Origin: Allorhodopirellula solitaria
GTDB lineage: Bacteria; Planctomycetota; Planctomycetia; Pirellulales; Pirellulaceae
Assembly (NCBI RefSeq): GCF_007859855.1
Contig: NZ_SJPK01000004.1
Span: 186,001 to 250,000 of the forward strand
Direction: 5' to 3'
Length of the DNA stretch: 64,000 bases
Made by a program: the position numbers and the translations under genes. Shown piece by piece: positions 18,397 to 29,361 of this stretch (positions are counted from its first letter, which is position 1; each line of letters opens with the position of its first letter). The notes beneath the pieces are model-generated. The model had not been told where the DNA came from, made no database searches, and was given only the letters and a program-made list of their open reading frames with translations.

Positions 18397-18765
18397 TCAG
18401 GCTTTCTTGACGCTCTTCTTCGAGCTCTTTTTGGAAGTTTTCTTCGACGTCTTCTTCGACGTCTTCTTCGACGTCTTCTTCAACGGTTTCTTGACGGACT
18501 TCTTAGCGGACCGTTTGACGCTCTTTTTGGCTGCCTTGGCGGTCGATCGTTTGACCGACTTCTTGGCAGTTTTCTTCACGGCAGCCGGCTTGGCCGCTGG
18601 CTTCTTCGCGGACTTGCTCGCAGCAGCCTTGGCGGTGCGTTTCTTGACCGATTTCTTAGCAGACTTCTTGGCGGCTTTCTTTTTGCTCGCGGTCGAACCG
18701 CCGCCGAAAGCGGCTGCCCAGCCATCGGTGTACTTCTCGTTGGGGCCGACTCGTAGGATCGTCAT
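18397..18765 (-). CDS. Lys/Ala-rich histone H1-like protein
   Basis: A 122-residue, extremely basic protein. A short N-terminal head (MTILRVGPNEKYTDGWAAAF, then GGGS) is followed from about residue 27 to the end by KKxA/KKxS/KKTS repeats such as KKSAKKSVKKRTAKAAASK. Such tails resemble eukaryotic H1 and bacterial HctA/HU-extension proteins and bind DNA or RNA through charge. The head resembles a motif I associate with planctomycete H1-like proteins, though I could not check that by search. The likely role is nucleoid or RNA compaction. It lies 148 bp after ettA and 3 bp before the 1433-residue gene. The DNA encoding the C-terminus is a tandem 12-bp repeat, so length may vary between strains. 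A weak AGG precedes the ATG. Confidence 0.85.
   Translation of the reverse strand: MTILRVGPNEKYTDGWAAAFGGGSTASKKKAAKKSAKKSVKKRTAKAAASKSAKKPAAKPAAVKKTAKKSVKRSTAKAAKKSVKRSAKKSVKKPLKKTSKKTSKKTSKKTSKKSSKKSVKKA
18446..18481. repeat. three tandem copies of a 12-bp unit inside the H1-like gene
   Basis: GACGTCTTCTTC is repeated three times without mismatch and encodes successive KKTS units in the C-terminal tail. The in-frame unit length means gain or loss of copies would change tail length by four residues without breaking the gene. Confidence 0.9.
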
Positions 18766-18913
18766 CGTGTCGATTGCCTAGTGTGTGATGTGATAAATGT
18801 GTGGGGGAATGTGCGATGCTTCAAACAACGACGCATCGCAATCGTGACCCATGTTTTATCGCATCTGAGATATTTAACGAGGGGCTTAACCGAGCGGTAT
18901 CAGCGAGGGTGAC

Positions 18914-20593
<1,680 letters not shown>

Positions 20594-20642
20594 GAAAAAT
20601 CAGTGCGGGGAGAGGGGAGTTGGGAAGGTTGTAGCTAAAAGC

Positions 20643-21206
20643 TTAGGAGCTAAAAATGTCGCTTACCTTGGCTTCCAAGGTGGGTTGGATTTCGGGGATT
20701 TCGAGCGTGTCGTTTTCGCTCAGGGTGATGTCGGTACCATCGGGCCGAAACATCCGTGCGGTACGCTGCCCGGGATCGACAACGCACACCACGAGCACGT
20801 CGGCCTGCAAGTAGTCGGCGACCTTGGCGAGCACGGCGGGCCAGCGATCGGTCTTCGACAAGACTTCGAACACGACTTCGGGAGCAGGGCCTCCGTAGCC
20901 CTCGGGTAGCTGCCCTTTGGCAACTCGCTGATAGGAACAATAGCCGACATCCATCCCGCGAACCGTATCAGGTGACCGCTGGACCAGGATGCCCGAATCA
21001 TTCGTGAAGACGGCGCCGCAATCGTGCTTTTTAGAATGGGCGGTCAGCAGAAAGGCAATCTCGGCACAAACCAGGCCGTGGAGTCGCGATGGGGCGTTCA
21101 ACTCAACCACCTTTCCGTGAATCAGTTCGGTATACGGAGCGAGACCCTCGGCGACCTGGTACTCGCGATGAGTCATCGGTTTCGTTGATTGGACAACTTC
21201 GCTCAC
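20643..21206 (-). CDS. Uma2-family (DUF820) putative restriction-endonuclease-fold protein
   Basis: A 187-residue Uma2 protein. The PD-(D/E)xK-like core is visible as ELIHGKVVELNAPSRLHGLV, then VRGMDVGYCS (the Asp of the fold), PEVVFEVLSK (the E-x-K-like strand) and the tail DVLVVCVVDPGQRTARMF. Uma2 genes are highly multiplied in cyanobacteria and planctomycetes; most copies are uncharacterised and nuclease activity is presumed from the fold. I use the GTG at 21204-21206, preceded by GGGAG within the end of guaA and only 4 bp after its stop, implying coupling. An ATG at 21176 is the alternative. No partner toxin or antitoxin gene is beside it. Confidence 0.88.
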   Translation of the reverse strand: MSEVVQSTKPMTHREYQVAEGLAPYTELIHGKVVELNAPSRLHGLVCAEIAFLLTAHSKKHDCGAVFTNDSGILVQRSPDTVRGMDVGYCSYQRVAKGQLPEGYGGPAPEVVFEVLSKTDRWPAVLAKVADYLQADVLVVCVVDPGQRTARMFRPDGTDITLSENDTLEIPEIQPTLEAKVSDIFSS

Positions 21207-21210
21207 TGTC

Positions 21211-22860
21211 TCACTCCCATTCGATCGTGGCCGGCGGCTTGCTGCTGATGTCGTAGCACACGCGATTGACGCCTTTGACTTCGTTAATGATCCGCGTGCT
21301 GATCCGGGCGAGCAAGTCGTAAGGGAGGTGACTCCAGTCTGCGGTCATGAAATCATCCGTATTGACGCAACGAACGGCGACTGCGTTGTCATAAGTCCGG
21401 GCATCGCCCATGACCCCGACACTTTGAACGGGCAGCAAGACCGCGAAGGCCTGCGAGGTCTCGCGGTACAGCCCGGCGTTCTCAATTTCTTCGACAACGA
21501 TCGCATCGGCTTCCCGCAGCACCGCGAGTTTCTCACGGGTGACTTCGCCGAGGCAGCGCACGGCCAGTCCCGGACCGGGAAAGGGGTGCCGCCACACGAG
21601 CTGCTCGGGCAAGCCGAGTTCCAAGCCGAGCCGGCGGACTTCGTCTTTGAACAGATCCCGCAACGGCTCGATCAGCTCAAAGCCAAGCTCCTCGGGTAGA
21701 CCGCCGACGTTGTGATGCAGCTTGATCGTCGCCGCGGGGCCGTCCTTGTCCGCACCGCTCTCGATCACATCGGGATACAGTGTCCCCTGCGCGAGAAAGT
21801 GAGCGTCTTCGATCTTCTTCGCTTCGGCCTTAAAACACTCGATGAACGCGTAGCCAATCCGCCGGCGTTTCTCCTGGGGTTCTTCCACCCCCGCGAGATC
21901 ATCGAGGAATTGGTCTTCAGCATCGACAACGTGCAGGTCAGCTTTGAAATGATTGGAGAACTCGTCGATCACGATTCGCTGTTCGTTCTTCCGCAGCATC
22001 CCATTGTCGACCAAGATGCAGGAGAGCTGCGGCCCGATCGCTTTGTAAAGCAGCGCGGCGACGACGGAGGAATCCACGCCTCCGGACAGACCACAGATCA
22101 CACGTTTCTTACCGACCGCAGCGCGGATCTGCGTGATCGCGGCATCGGCGAAATCCCCTAAGCGCCAACTGCCGTCGCAGCCACAGATGTCACGCACAAA
22201 GTTATGCAGGATCTGGCCACCGTGCGGCGTGTGGGTGACCTCGGGGTGAAACTGCATCGCGAACACTGGCCGCGTGTTGTGCCGGATCGCTGCGTAGGGA
22301 CACGTCGACGTCCGCGCCATCACTGTGAAGTCGTCGGCGATGTGGGAGACTTGATCGCCGTGGCTCATCCAGACCTGCTCGGACGCCTGCATGCCGCGGA
22401 AGATCGATTCGTGATCGACGAATTCGCACATCGCCCGCCCATACTCGCGGCTGGGTGTGTTATCGACCTTGCCACCGAGTGCTTGGCAAGCGACCTGCAT
22501 GCCATAGCAAATTCCGAGGATAGGGATCCCGAGATCAAAGATCGCCGGATCGATCTGCGGTGCGTTTTCCTCGTAGACACTCGATGGACCACCGGACAGA
22601 ATAATTCCGCGGGGGGCGAGCTCAGCCATTCGCTCGGCCGTGATATCGTGGCGAACGATCTGGCAATAAACGTGCTGGTCACGCACCCGCCGGGCGATCA
22701 GTTGAGCGTACTGCGATCCGAAATCGAGCACCACGATCCGTTGTTCGGTCAGCATCACTGCCGATTCGGTCGCGGGCATTGTCCCAGGGCCACTCCGTCC
22801 GTCAGGCGTGTTCCCACGAACAGGAGACTGAGAATCAGGGTTGGTATCTTGGGTCGTCAT
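21211..22860 (-). CDS. guaA: GMP synthase (glutamine-hydrolysing)
   Basis: GuaA aminates XMP to GMP with glutamine and ATP. The class I glutamine amidotransferase domain comes first ([32 protein letters not shown], nucleophile in [30 protein letters not shown]). The ATP-pyrophosphatase domain has the P-loop [19 protein letters not shown]. The C-terminal dimerisation domain ends [15 protein letters not shown], the exact family ending. The chosen ATG gives about 36 extra residues before [15 protein letters not shown]; a start at 22755 would fit the family length better, and a TTG at 22893 is also open. It is the first gene of the minus-strand run guaA, Uma2, ettA and is divergent from the cytochrome-type gene at 23054. 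Confidence 0.97.
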   Translation of the reverse strand: MTTQDTNPDSQSPVRGNTPDGRSGPGTMPATESAVMLTEQRIVVLDFGSQYAQLIARRVRDQHVYCQIVRHDITAERMAELAPRGIILSGGPSSVYEENAPQIDPAIFDLGIPILGICYGMQVACQALGGKVDNTPSREYGRAMCEFVDHESIFRGMQASEQVWMSHGDQVSHIADDFTVMARTSTCPYAAIRHNTRPVFAMQFHPEVTHTPHGGQILHNFVRDICGCDGSWRLGDFADAAITQIRAAVGKKRVICGLSGGVDSSVVAALLYKAIGPQLSCILVDNGMLRKNEQRIVIDEFSNHFKADLHVVDAEDQFLDDLAGVEEPQEKRRRIGYAFIECFKAEAKKIEDAHFLAQGTLYPDVIESGADKDGPAATIKLHHNVGGLPEELGFELIEPLRDLFKDEVRRLGLELGLPEQLVWRHPFPGPGLAVRCLGEVTREKLAVLREADAIVVEEIENAGLYRETSQAFAVLLPVQSVGVMGDARTYDNAVAVRCVNTDDFMTADWSHLPYDLLARISTRIINEVKGVNRVCYDISSKPPATIEWE

Positions 22861-22969
22861 CGGTTCTGCCGAAAAATCTGCGGTGCGGGCCAATTCAATA
22901 GTTTAGAAGCAGTCTCGGAAATTCCCAAGGGGCGGCATCTCCGCGGAGATCGACGGCGGACGGGTTCAT

Positions 22970-23000
22970 TTGGAATTCCCGAGCGTTTGCGGTTTATAAT
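22970..23000 (+). promoter_or_regulatory. possible sigma-70 promoter for the 23054 gene
   Basis: TTGGAA (22970-22975) and a perfect TATAAT (22995-23000) are separated by 19 bp, slightly longer than the usual 17. They lie 54 bp upstream of the chosen ATG in the divergent guaA gap. The -10 match is good, the -35 is fair and the spacing is the weak point. Confidence 0.4.
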
Positions 23001-23053
23001 GAGAATGAATCCCCCGTGCCCGCCCACTTTGGCATTTGGATAGCCCTAATCCC

Positions 23054-25168
23054 ATGATCGTTGCTCCGCATCCCGCTCCAGGCCCGCTGTTTCCTGCTCA
23101 AGACGAGCGTTCTTCGGCTTCAGGCAAGGCATTTCCGGCGTTCGCCAGAAGCTCACGCCAGCTGACAGTCGTGCTGGTCTGCTTGTTCCTCAGCGTATCG
23201 GGCGGGTTGTTTACGGGGCTGACCACTCATCAAGCGACCGCCGCGGACCCACCGACCGGACTGGACACACGCTCACGCCGGGCCATCGCCGCGGTCGGCA
23301 ACAGCATCAAAAAGGCAGGGACGGAATACACGGCGAAACGATTTGATGCTTCGGCGCGTGCCTTGGAGAACGCGATGAAGCAAGTCGATGTAGCGGTCCG
23401 GGCGGGCACCCCACAACTCTACGACGCCTTGCTGCCCAAGATCCAACGGATTACCGACGCCCGGGTGATGATCGAGCTCGAAGGCGTGGCCATTGCCCCC
23501 TTCCTCCCTCCACCACGGCCGGGAACTGAGCCCAGTGCGCAGACAACTACGATGGAACCGGAGCCCGAGGAAATGGCGGGCGGCGAGCCCGCCTCGACGC
23601 CCGATCCGTTCAGTCGCGACAACAACGGCACCAGCTTCACCTCGCAAGTCGCACCGATCCTCGCCAGCAAATGTGGGGGATGCCACATCCGCGGCCAAAA
23701 AGGTGGGTTCTCTCTGTCGAGCTACGAGGTGTTGATGAAAGGACCACGCGAAGGTGTGGTTGTCTTCCCGGGAGACACCATCGGCAGTCGCTTGATCGAG
23801 ACGATCGAGACCGGTGACATGCCTCGCGGCGGTGGCAAAGTCAGCGAGCAGGAACTTGCCACTCTCAAACGCTGGATCATGGAAGGCGCCGAGTTCGACG
23901 GCAGCAACCCAGCGATGAACCTGACCAGCCTAAGCCCTGCGGGGGCCGCCGCCGCGGAGATGGACGCCCCCGCTGAGCCGCCCGAAATGACAGCGCCGAC
24001 TGGGAACGAAACCGTCGATTTCGCTAGCCAGATCGCGCCGCTGCTGGTCGACAACTGCTCGGGGTGCCACATCGATGCCATGCAAACCCGAGGCGGATTG
24101 CAATTGGATTCGCTCGCGAGAATGTTCCGCGGAGGCGACAGCGGACCGGTTCTCAACCCCGGAAACGGCGAGGCGAGCTTGCTCGTGAAGAAGCTGCGGG
24201 GTAGCGAGGGCGCGCGGATGCCAGCGGGTGGGCGTCCACCACTCGATGATGCCGAGATCGCATTGATTTCAACCTGGATCGATGAGGGCGCCACCGTCCC
24301 GGAGAACGCCCGCAATGAATCGCTCAAGGTGATGACCCAGCGTGCTTGGCTCGCCGCAGCCACCCCAGCCGAAGTGACCGCTCGCCGCGAGGAAATCGCG
24401 AGCGAGCATTTCGCGTTAGCCGGTGGCGTTTCAGCGGACATGAACACAGCCCAAACCGCACACTTTTCAATCCGAGGAAACGCCACCCCAGAGACGCTGC
24501 AGCTCGTCGGCGAGCAAGCCGAAGCGGGGCTGCAAGCAACCTCTCGAATCCTGCCCGCGAAATCTCTATCGAGCAGCGGGGCGGCAGGCGAAGCTTTCTT
24601 CAACGGGCGAGCATCGATCTATGTTTTGCCTCGCCGCTATGACTACAGCGAATTCGCTCAGATGGTCGAACGCCGTAGCCTCCCAGCCGACTGGAATGCC
24701 CACTGGTTCTACGATGGCATCCAAGCCTATGTCGCCGTCGTGGCCTCCGACAGTGACGGGCCCGAACAGGTTGCCGAGCGGCTCGCCGCCCCCGTGGCGA
24801 GCCTCGCCGTCGCCAGCCGAGCCGATTCGGTACCCCGCTGGTTCTCCGATGGACTGGGCCAGGTCGTCGCCGCTTCGGAAACAAAACTCGATCGATCCGA
24901 ACTGGCCCAGCGGCAGTCGGAGCTTGTCACTGCGGTGGGCACCATGGATTCGGGGAAAGAATTCTTGACGGGAAAGCTGGCCCCGGAACGCGCCGATCTC
25001 ATCGCTGCCGCCGTCTGCCAGTCCTTTCTCACTCGCGAGAGGAAACGCGGCTTCGATGCCGTCATCCGAAATCTCGGCCAAGGCATGCCCTTCGACGCAG
25101 CTTTTCAGGCAGGGATGGGTGTGACCCCCACCCTGTATTTCGACGCTTGGCTGAAATGGGTCAAATAG
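23054..25168 (+). CDS. exported planctomycete protein with two CxxCH cytochrome domains
   Basis: A 704-residue protein. A long N-terminus precedes the membrane/signal segment RQLTVVLVCLFLSVSGGLF. Residues ~70-150 form a helical domain. Two consecutive PSCyt1-type domains follow, with haem motifs CGGCH (Cys207-His211, in SKCGGCHIRGQKGGFSL) and CSGCH (Cys335-His339, in DNCSGCHIDAMQTRGGLQL). Each ends with the typical RLI/LLVKK and 'MPRGGGK / MPAGGRPPL...ELATLKRWI/AEIALISTWI' block. The last ~280 residues have an HFxxR and WFSDGLGQVVA pattern reminiscent of gluzincin-like domains, but the FYDG/WFSDG segments lack an obvious HExxH. I start at ATG 23054; a TTG at 23036 is also open. Planctomycete cytochromes of this type have no proven electron partner. 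Confidence 0.85.
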   Translation: MIVAPHPAPGPLFPAQDERSSASGKAFPAFARSSRQLTVVLVCLFLSVSGGLFTGLTTHQATAADPPTGLDTRSRRAIAAVGNSIKKAGTEYTAKRFDASARALENAMKQVDVAVRAGTPQLYDALLPKIQRITDARVMIELEGVAIAPFLPPPRPGTEPSAQTTTMEPEPEEMAGGEPASTPDPFSRDNNGTSFTSQVAPILASKCGGCHIRGQKGGFSLSSYEVLMKGPREGVVVFPGDTIGSRLIETIETGDMPRGGGKVSEQELATLKRWIMEGAEFDGSNPAMNLTSLSPAGAAAAEMDAPAEPPEMTAPTGNETVDFASQIAPLLVDNCSGCHIDAMQTRGGLQLDSLARMFRGGDSGPVLNPGNGEASLLVKKLRGSEGARMPAGGRPPLDDAEIALISTWIDEGATVPENARNESLKVMTQRAWLAAATPAEVTARREEIASEHFALAGGVSADMNTAQTAHFSIRGNATPETLQLVGEQAEAGLQATSRILPAKSLSSSGAAGEAFFNGRASIYVLPRRYDYSEFAQMVERRSLPADWNAHWFYDGIQAYVAVVASDSDGPEQVAERLAAPVASLAVASRADSVPRWFSDGLGQVVAASETKLDRSELAQRQSELVTAVGTMDSGKEFLTGKLAPERADLIAAAVCQSFLTRERKRGFDAVIRNLGQGMPFDAAFQAGMGVTPTLYFDAWLKWVK

Positions 25169-25306
25169 GACCGCATTGACGGGGAAAATTGAATCCCACG
25201 CGAGAAATTCGACGGCGAACGGGCACTGGAGGACGCCCCGTTTGGCTATGCTTTATGCAATGCCACTGTTCTAAAACTCGCGGAATACTTGAGAAAAACC
25301 CCCACA

Positions 25307-26515
25307 ATGAACTCTTCCGACGAACTTCACACCGTTGCCGAGACCCTGCCGCAGCTTGTGACTCGCGTCCGCCAAAGCCACGAAGAAATCTACGGCAAAC
25401 CACCCGAATTTGTGGTCGCTGCCCCAGGCCGTGTGAACCTGATCGGAGAGCATATCGACTACAACGATGGTTTCGTGCTGCCGATGGCCATCGAGCGGTA
25501 CGTCGTCATGGCGGGCTCGCGAGCCGATGCCAAGCATGTGCAATCCCGATTCCACAGCATCAGCATGGATTCGGATGCCTTCCTCGCGACCGACGGCAGC
25601 CCTCTCGACCTGCCAGACACTCCCGGCTGGGCCTGTTACGTCCAAGGTGTGCTGGCAGGCTTCGCGGCAACCGGCCACCCATTGCCGGCCCTCGACGTTT
25701 GTTTTGATTCCACCGTGCCTCTCGGGGGCGGATTGTCCAGCAGCGCGGCGCTCGAGGTGGCCACCGCCACCTTGCTCGAAGCCGCCACCGGCACGACGCT
25801 CGACCTGCGCCAGAAAGCGCTCCTCTGCCAGAAAGCCGAACATGATTTTGCTGGCGTCCCCTGTGGGATCATGGATCAATTCAGCAGCGTGTTCGGGAAT
25901 GCAGGCGAGCTGATGCTGCTGGACTGCCGCTCGCAAGATATCACGGCAGTGCCGTTTACTGACGACGGCGTCACCCTGCTGATCACCAACAGCAACGTCA
26001 AGCACGAACTCAATGGTGGCGAGTACGCCGAGCGACGTTCGCAGTGCGACTCGGCGCTGAAGAAGATTGGCAAGTCATCGTGGCGTGATGTTTGCCAGGA
26101 CGATGTTGAGTCACACCGCGACCATCTCACCGGCCCGGAATATCAACGCGCCACTCACGTCGTCGGCGAGATCGACCGGACCACCCGCGCCGCCGAAGCG
26201 ATTTCGGCGGGCCGAATGGACGAAGTCGGAGAACTGATGTACGCGAGCCACGATTCGCTCAGCAATGATTTCGAAGTCAGTTGCAGCGAACTGGATCTGT
26301 TGGTCGATCTCGCCCGCAACGTCGGTGACGCCGGTGGTGTGATCGGATCGCGGATGACCGGGGGCGGCTTCGGGGGCTGCACCGTCACCCTCGTCAAAAC
26401 CGACACAGCCGCCGCCTTGATCGATACACTGGTCAAAAACTACGAGTCCGAAACCGGAGTGAAGCCGTCGTGCTTTACGAGTTGCCCCGCTCCCGGTGCT
26501 CATATCGTGAAGTGA
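25307..26515 (+). CDS. galK: galactokinase
   Basis: GalK phosphorylates galactose at C1, the first step of the Leloir pathway. The 402-residue product has all GHMP-kinase signatures: the galactokinase motif PGRVNLIGEHIDYNDG, the ATP loop PLGGGLSSSAALEVA, the region FAGVPCGIMDQFSSVFG with the catalytic Asp, and the C-terminal GSRMTGGGFGGCTVTLV. The ATG at 25307 is used; an upstream TTG at 25289 would add six residues. No galT or galE is adjacent. The next genes encode a secreted esterase, an exported oxidoreductase and a sulfatase, so galactose is probably released from sulfated or esterified polysaccharides. Confidence 0.96.
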   Translation: MNSSDELHTVAETLPQLVTRVRQSHEEIYGKPPEFVVAAPGRVNLIGEHIDYNDGFVLPMAIERYVVMAGSRADAKHVQSRFHSISMDSDAFLATDGSPLDLPDTPGWACYVQGVLAGFAATGHPLPALDVCFDSTVPLGGGLSSSAALEVATATLLEAATGTTLDLRQKALLCQKAEHDFAGVPCGIMDQFSSVFGNAGELMLLDCRSQDITAVPFTDDGVTLLITNSNVKHELNGGEYAERRSQCDSALKKIGKSSWRDVCQDDVESHRDHLTGPEYQRATHVVGEIDRTTRAAEAISAGRMDEVGELMYASHDSLSNDFEVSCSELDLLVDLARNVGDAGGVIGSRMTGGGFGGCTVTLVKTDTAAALIDTLVKNYESETGVKPSCFTSCPAPGAHIVK

Positions 26516-26591
26516 GCCGAGTCCGGTTTGCGACACGTCGACAATGACGGTTTCGGCGAGAGTCCTCACCCTCCTGAGCCAAGATAGCGAT

Positions 26592-27764
26592 ATGCAAACG
26601 ACAATTGGCGCACTGCTGATCACGCTGGCGGTCACCCACTCCAGCTATGCCCAGCAGCGGCCCGCTCCCCAGCATCAACCCAGCCGGCAAGTCGACCAGG
26701 ATCGCGCGGAGGAAGATCCTTGGAAGACGATCTCACCCTACTTTTCACCGCCCGAACAGTGGCGGGGTGAACTGGGAACCTATCGATCGCCCCTCGAATT
26801 TGACGACGGCACGCGAGTGCAAACCGCCACCGACTGGAACCGCCGGCGCGATGAGATCCTGCAGCAATGGGAGTCGCAACTGGGTACGTGGCCTGACCTG
26901 ATCAGCGATCCCCAAGTCGAGATCCTCGATACGATCCGGCGCGAAAATTTCACGCAGCATCGCATTCGATTCCGCTGGACGCCGAACGAATTCACGACCG
27001 GGTACCTGATGATCCCAGATAGCGACAAGCCGATGCCAGCGGTTGTGACTGTCTTCTACGAACCGGAAACTGCGATCGGACAGGGCACTCCTGATCGCGA
27101 TTTCGCCTTGCAACTTGCCCGTCGCGGGTTCGTGACCCTCTCCATCGGCACGACCAAAGCCAGCCAAGCACGCACCTACTCGCTGTACTATCCCAGCATC
27201 GAGGATACCCGGGTCGCCCCCCTGTCCATGCTCGGCTACGCCGCCGCGAACGCGTGGCACGTTCTCGCCAATCGCCCGGAAGTGGATGCGGAGCGAATCG
27301 GAATTGTGGGTCATTCCTTTGGTGGTAAATGGGCGATGTTCGCAGCTTGTTTGTTTGACAAATTCGCCTGCGCTGCCTGGTCCGACCCAGGAATCGTGTT
27401 CGACGAGTCGCGCGAAAGCATCAACTATTGGGAGCCATGGTATCTTGGCTACCACCCCCAACCGTGGCGCAAACGCGGTCTGATCACAGCGGAGAATCCG
27501 GCCTACGGACTCTATCCCAAACTCAGGGCAGCCGGCCGTGATCTGCACGAACTCCATGCCTTGATGGCCCCCCGTCCGCTACTGGTTTCGGGCGGGGCTG
27601 AAGATCCGCCTCAACGGTGGGAAGCCCTCAATCACCTCATCAAAATCAACAACGTTCTGGGCTATGAGAATCGCGTGGGGATGACGAACCGCCCCGAACA
27701 CTCACCCAACGACGCGTCCAATGCTATCATCTATGCGTTCTTCGAACACTTTCTAGAGCTGTGA
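26592..27764 (+). CDS. secreted alpha/beta hydrolase, acetyl-xylan/glucuronoyl-esterase-like
   Basis: A 390-residue exported hydrolase with signal peptide MQTTIGALLITLAVTHSSYA then QQ. Motifs: MPAVVTVFYEPETAIGQG (oxyanion region), DFALQLARRGFVTLSIG, ANAWHVLANRPEVDAERIG, nucleophile elbow IVGHSFGGKWAMFAAC and a C-terminal His in TNRPEHSPNDAS. The GHSFGGK elbow and the MAPRPLLVSGG...WEALNH block resemble CE7/CE15-like and prolyl-oligopeptidase-like esterases that deacylate plant or algal polysaccharides. The ATG at 26592 is chosen because it begins the signal peptide. It starts 76 bp after galK on the same strand and is followed by the Gfo/Idh/MocA gene, consistent with a carbohydrate operon. 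Confidence 0.85.
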   Translation: MQTTIGALLITLAVTHSSYAQQRPAPQHQPSRQVDQDRAEEDPWKTISPYFSPPEQWRGELGTYRSPLEFDDGTRVQTATDWNRRRDEILQQWESQLGTWPDLISDPQVEILDTIRRENFTQHRIRFRWTPNEFTTGYLMIPDSDKPMPAVVTVFYEPETAIGQGTPDRDFALQLARRGFVTLSIGTTKASQARTYSLYYPSIEDTRVAPLSMLGYAAANAWHVLANRPEVDAERIGIVGHSFGGKWAMFAACLFDKFACAAWSDPGIVFDESRESINYWEPWYLGYHPQPWRKRGLITAENPAYGLYPKLRAAGRDLHELHALMAPRPLLVSGGAEDPPQRWEALNHLIKINNVLGYENRVGMTNRPEHSPNDASNAIIYAFFEHFLEL

Positions 27765-27826
27765 TCGCGAATTGACACGCGATGACAGACCACCACGACG
27801 AGCACCCCGTTATCCAGGAACAGACA

Positions 27827-29170
27827 ATGACCAAGCAATACAACCGACGCTCATTCTTGCGAACGACCTCGATTGCCGGGGCCGCAGTCGGCCTCAATGC
27901 CGCGTCGTATAGTCGGGTCGTCGGAGCCAACAGCCGGTTGAGAATCGCCAGCGTCGGCACAGGGGGAAAAGGTTGGAGTGATTTGAACGGCGTCGCCGCC
28001 AGCCCCGACGTGCAGGTCGTGGCACTCTGCGATATCGATAGCTCAGCAGAGCACCTCGGTCGGGCTGCCGAGAAGTATCAGTCTGCGAGCCGCTATGCAG
28101 ATTGGCGAAAACTGCTTGACGAATCTCGCAACGTCGACGGTGTGTTGGTCTCCACCCCCGACTTCATGCACGCCCCCATTTCTCTCGCCGCGATGCATTT
28201 GGGCAAACATGTGTTCTGTCAAAAGCCACTCGCCCATTCAGTCCACGAAGTGCGGCAGATGCAGCGAGCCGCGGCGAAATACAAACTGGTGACGCAGATG
28301 TGCAATCAGATCCAATCGCATACCGCCTATCGCACTGCCGTACACTGGGTTCACGAAGGTAAAATTGGAAAGGTGAAAGAGGTTCACTCCTGGCAGGGCG
28401 GCTCACCTTCCTGGCCCCGAAATATCCAGCGTCCCTCCGGCAGCGATCCGGTTCCCGAATCCGTGCGGTGGGATCTTTGGCAAGGCGTGGCGGAAGAACG
28501 CCCCTATAAAGCCAACCTGTATCATCCCTTCCAGTGGCGTGGGTGGCAGGCCTATGGCACGGGACAGCTCGGCGATTTCGGATGCCATATCATGGACCCC
28601 GTCTTCAAATCCCTGGGTTTGACCTCACCCACTCGATTGACTGCCGAGGCGCCCCCGCTCCTGCCCGAAACGTGGACGAATCGGGCGATGGTGGAATATG
28701 AATTCCCCGGCACCGACCTGACCGCGGGCTCGACCCTGAAGTTGACTTGGTACGACGCTGTGGGTGCCCGACCTCCACGCGAGAAACTTGCCCAGGTGCC
28801 CGACGACTACCAACTACCCGGTGCCGGATCGGTGCTCGTTGGCGAGCAGGGATCCTTGGTCATTCCGCACGTTGCGATGCCAAGGCTGTTCCCCGAAGAC
28901 CGGTTCCCGGCAGCCGAACAGGAGACGATCGACGGCGTCAACCACTACACGCAGTGGGCGGATGCATGTCGAGGCAATGGCGAAACGACCTCTCATTTTG
29001 ACTATGCTGGACCGCTCACCGAGACCGTGCTGCTAGGCACGATTGGGATTCGTTTCCCCGATCAAGAACTGCACTGGGACGCCAAGACCCTGAAGGTAAC
29101 CAACCATCCCGATGCTCAGAAGTGGATCACGAAGAAATACCGCAAGGGCTGGGAACCGGCCTGGGTGTGA
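27827..29170 (+). CDS. Tat-exported Gfo/Idh/MocA-family oxidoreductase
   Basis: A 447-residue NAD(P)-dependent sugar oxidoreductase. The product begins MTKQYNRRSFLRTTSIAGAA, a twin-arginine signal (NRRSFLR). The Rossmann fold starts at LRIASVGTGGKGWSD, and the family motif is HVFCQKPLAHSVHEV with catalytic Lys. GQLGDFGCHIMDPVFKSLGL supplies the His/Asp motif of the second domain. Such exported copies are much expanded in planctomycetes and usually carry their own cofactor. I use the ATG at 27827 with AGGA 9-12 nt upstream; an ATG at 27782 would bury the Tat motif. It is the last gene of the galK-esterase-oxidoreductase run. The 191 bp to the convergent sulfatase hold no gene. Confidence 0.92.
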   Translation: MTKQYNRRSFLRTTSIAGAAVGLNAASYSRVVGANSRLRIASVGTGGKGWSDLNGVAASPDVQVVALCDIDSSAEHLGRAAEKYQSASRYADWRKLLDESRNVDGVLVSTPDFMHAPISLAAMHLGKHVFCQKPLAHSVHEVRQMQRAAAKYKLVTQMCNQIQSHTAYRTAVHWVHEGKIGKVKEVHSWQGGSPSWPRNIQRPSGSDPVPESVRWDLWQGVAEERPYKANLYHPFQWRGWQAYGTGQLGDFGCHIMDPVFKSLGLTSPTRLTAEAPPLLPETWTNRAMVEYEFPGTDLTAGSTLKLTWYDAVGARPPREKLAQVPDDYQLPGAGSVLVGEQGSLVIPHVAMPRLFPEDRFPAAEQETIDGVNHYTQWADACRGNGETTSHFDYAGPLTETVLLGTIGIRFPDQELHWDAKTLKVTNHPDAQKWITKKYRKGWEPAWV

Positions 29171-29361
29171 ACGCTCCCTTCCCTGGCCCACGATCCTCCC
29201 TTGCGGATTGAAACGCGATGCGAGCCGTTATCGCCGCGCCCCGTCACCGCCGCAAGCTCTCGCGACGAAGCTGCCACTTGGGAGAACGCGCAGAGCCTTA
29301 GCACGGGTTCGGGAGAGTCAGCCTCGATGAAAGCGACAGTGCTCATCCTTATCGGCGACAC

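Noticed and set aside
18813-18839. Terminator after ettA
   Set aside because: GCGATGC/GCATCGC is a 7-bp stem with a 13-nt loop and no T-tract; too weak to call.
20643-21206. Restriction or toxin-antitoxin system built on the Uma2 gene
   Set aside because: No methylase, antitoxin or other defence gene is adjacent; it sits between guaA and ettA as a single gene.
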